Origin: CAVVEQ01 sp963806635
Lineage (GTDB): Bacteria; Chloroflexota; Anaerolineae; Anaerolineales; Anaerolineaceae
NCBI GenBank assembly: GCA_963806635.1
Contig: CAWDZA010000015.1
Location: 1,488,001-1,552,000 of the forward strand
DNA length: 64,000 nt
Direction: 5' to 3'
Shown here: positions 62,930 through 64,000 of the stretch, in pieces
How positions within the stretch are numbered: position 1 is the first letter of the stretch
How the letters are laid out: each line of letters opens with the position of its first letter
Made by a program: the position numbers and the translations under genes
The notes under the pieces: generated by a model
Told to the model about the DNA's origin: nothing
The model's database searches: none
The model's input: only the letters and a program-made list of their open reading frames with translations

Positions 62930-62960
62930 TGTTGTTAGAGAAGTATGCGGGTGACGAAGA

Positions 62961-63494
62961 ATGGGTCACACATCCGTGAAGATACCGCTGAGCCTGGATG
63001 AGCTCCGCATGATCGGGCTCTGGGCTGCCGACTGCGCTGAACGGGCGCTGCCGCTCTTTGAGGCCAAGGCTCCCGCGGATACCCGCCCGCGCGAGGCTAT
63101 CGATGGCATCCGGGAGTTCGCGCGCGGGGGAAAGCGAACCGCGAAGCTGCGCTCCCTTGCTTTGTCTGCCCTGGCTGCGGCGCGCGAGGTGGATGACCCA
63201 GCTGCCACAGCCGCCGCCCGTGCGGCGGGGCTGGCTGCCTCCAGCGCCTACACCCACCCGCTGGCAACGCTGGATAACGCCAAACACATCCTTGGAACCG
63301 CGGTCTATGCCGCCCTGGCCTGCGAGCTTGCCGCGGATAATGACCCCGCTGACGGTGAAGCGGAGATCCGCTGGGCGGTGGATCATGCTACCTCAGCAGT
63401 GCTTGAGGTGATTCGCCGTATGCCGCCCCGCGACCCAGGCCGCAGCCGGCTGGATGCGCTCTATTACCAGCTGGATTCAGCTCTTCGTCGTTGA
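62961..63494 (+). CDS. Imm5-like (putative immunity protein) helical protein
   Basis: A 177-residue Ala-rich all-helical protein. Its first helices read GLWAADCAERALPLFEAKAPADTRPREAIDG, then ARGGKRTAKLRSLALSALAAAREVDDPAA and AARAAGLAASSAYTHPLATLDNAKH; the order and ADCAERALPLFE motif match the Imm5/putative immunity protein family. The family was named from polymorphic-toxin neighbourhoods, but many copies, like this one, have no toxin beside them and may have other roles. It ends at a bidirectional terminator. Confidence 0.75.
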   Translation: MGHTSVKIPLSLDELRMIGLWAADCAERALPLFEAKAPADTRPREAIDGIREFARGGKRTAKLRSLALSALAAAREVDDPAATAAARAAGLAASSAYTHPLATLDNAKHILGTAVYAALACELAADNDPADGEAEIRWAVDHATSAVLEVIRRMPPRDPGRSRLDALYYQLDSALRR

Positions 63495-63508
63495 CCTGGA
63501 AACAGAAT

Positions 63509-63541
63509 AAAGGGGGGAATCCGCTGGATACCCCCCTTTTG
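63509..63541 (+). terminator. bidirectional terminator
   Basis: AAAGGGGGG/CCCCCCTTT stem with a 13-base interior, A run on one side and T run on the other, between convergent genes. Confidence 0.82.
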
Positions 63542-63566
63542 TTTGGGTTTAAATTGGGGTTCTGTT

Positions 63567-64000
63567 TTAGCTGCCGCTTTCCACGCCGCAGTTGAGGGTC
63601 ACCGTGTAGATCTTTTGCTCCGGGGTCAGGCTGCAGGTTGTGATCGGCGCGTCCTGTGGGCAGTTGGCGGATTCAGCCGGGGTCCAGATCGCCGATGCCA
63701 CGCAGATCTCGTTATCCTTGCGGTATCCCATCGAGGTGCCCGTGGGACCATCCGCCGCGAGCATCGGGTCTGCCACGAAGCCTTCCCCCTCCAGCATGGA
63801 ACCGAGTTCGTTCACCACTGCCGTGGGGCTCTCGAACTGCGCCCCGGTGCCCGTGATCGTGGACTGGCACCCGGTCCCGCTGGCACCCGTCACCGGGTCG
63901 CTGAGGGGTGCCTCGGATTGGGTCGGGACCAGGTCATCCAGGGTGTGCGACATGGCCTGGGCTTCACCATCACACACTTCCATCGAAAGGGGCTGGATGG
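63567..64000 (-). CDS. Cys-containing hypothetical protein, cut by window edge
   Basis: The frame is open to the window end (last bases read ...IQPLSMEVCDGEAQ on the minus strand), so the N terminus is missing. The visible 140-odd residues are rich in Thr, Gly and Pro, with about five cysteines (VCDG, TGCQS, ICVAS, ANCPQ, TTCSL, LNCG), and end CGVESGS. The pattern of spaced cysteines suggests an exported, disulfide-bonded domain, perhaps the C-terminal part of a lipoprotein. I do not recognise the family. Confidence 0.5.
   Translation of the reverse strand, partial: IQPLSMEVCDGEAQAMSHTLDDLVPTQSEAPLSDPVTGASGTGCQSTITGTGAQFESPTAVVNELGSMLEGEGFVADPMLAADGPTGTSMGYRKDNEICVASAIWTPAESANCPQDAPITTCSLTPEQKIYTVTLNCGVESGS

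Noticed and set aside
1..64000. CRISPR arrays
   Set aside because: No series of regularly spaced identical repeats of 23-40 bases was found on reading through.

Overview
The window looks like a piece of a Chloroflexota chromosome, probably Anaerolineae-like and probably from a draft or metagenome assembly. This is an inference from gene content: many Thr/Pro-stalked lipoproteins, a DUF3048 lipoprotein, a secreted protein built of MG-x-YG/IPASL modules, a short archaeal-type AspRS, IpdAB-like CoA transferases, VIT, DUF4126, DUF2085 and AI-2E genes, and frequent GTG/TTG starts. No rRNA, intact tRNA, CRISPR array, integrase or recognisable IS transposase is visible. Most of the sequence is GC-rich, with AT-rich islands at about 15.3-16.2, 26.4-26.7, 28.97-29.2, 31.9-33.1 and 35.6-36.5 kb.

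Layout. 0-2.4 kb: end of a TPR protein, a head-GIN (DUF2807) protein and an M14 peptidase lipoprotein. 2.4-6.6 kb (minus): a PII-type cation ATPase overlapping two RCK/TrkA proteins, with a good promoter and terminator. 6.8-10.7 kb: L,D-transpeptidase, UbiA prenyltransferase, orphan ABC ATPase, DUF402 protein. 10.7-13.6 kb (minus): ArsR-VIT metal pair, then three membrane proteins. 13.7-18 kb: DUF3048 lipoprotein, an AT-rich lipoprotein gene between two copies of a short repeat, pfkA, and an RRM protein behind a structured leader. 18-25 kb (minus): P5CDH-like aldehyde dehydrogenase, two CoA-transferase subunits, 2-hydroxyacid dehydrogenase, HAD hydrolase, MFS exporter and, separately, a CoA-binding protein. 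25-29 kb: two CPBP proteases around a tRNA remnant, and a nucleoside hydrolase. 29-36.4 kb: a NarL-type two-component pair, a lone receiver, small membrane proteins and two AI-2E family transporters, which looks like an envelope-stress island. 36.5-37.3 kb: degenerate repeats that cut off the end of a glycosyltransferase gene. 37.3-46.7 kb (minus): a tightly coupled C39 peptidase-sbcD-CorC-like-sbcC-glycosyltransferase-glycosyltransferase run and a TPR protein. 46.9-51.7 kb (minus): UPF0316, glycogen phosphorylase, a lipoprotein and the modular secreted protein. 52-55.5 kb: GH1 beta-glucosidase convergent with tatABC. 55.6-60.8 kb (minus): B12-binding subunit-meaB-aspS-GNAT-prs-fpg. 60.9-64 kb: membrane protein, GIY-YIG-like protein, M15-like lipoprotein, Imm5-like protein and a partial minus-strand gene.

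The strongest global observation is that roughly 18 genes, including essential ones (prs, aspS) and core ones (pfkA, fpg, glgP, sbcC), are each broken by one to three single-base frame changes while the protein sequence carries on in another frame. I read these as base-calling indels and have annotated each such gene across its full span. No clear new anti-phage or mobile system was found. The best leads are the RRM leader, the repeat-bounded lipoprotein cassette, the P-ATPase/RCK/RCK operon, the sbcD-CorC-sbcC-glycosyltransferase operon and the repeat-truncated glycosyltransferase.
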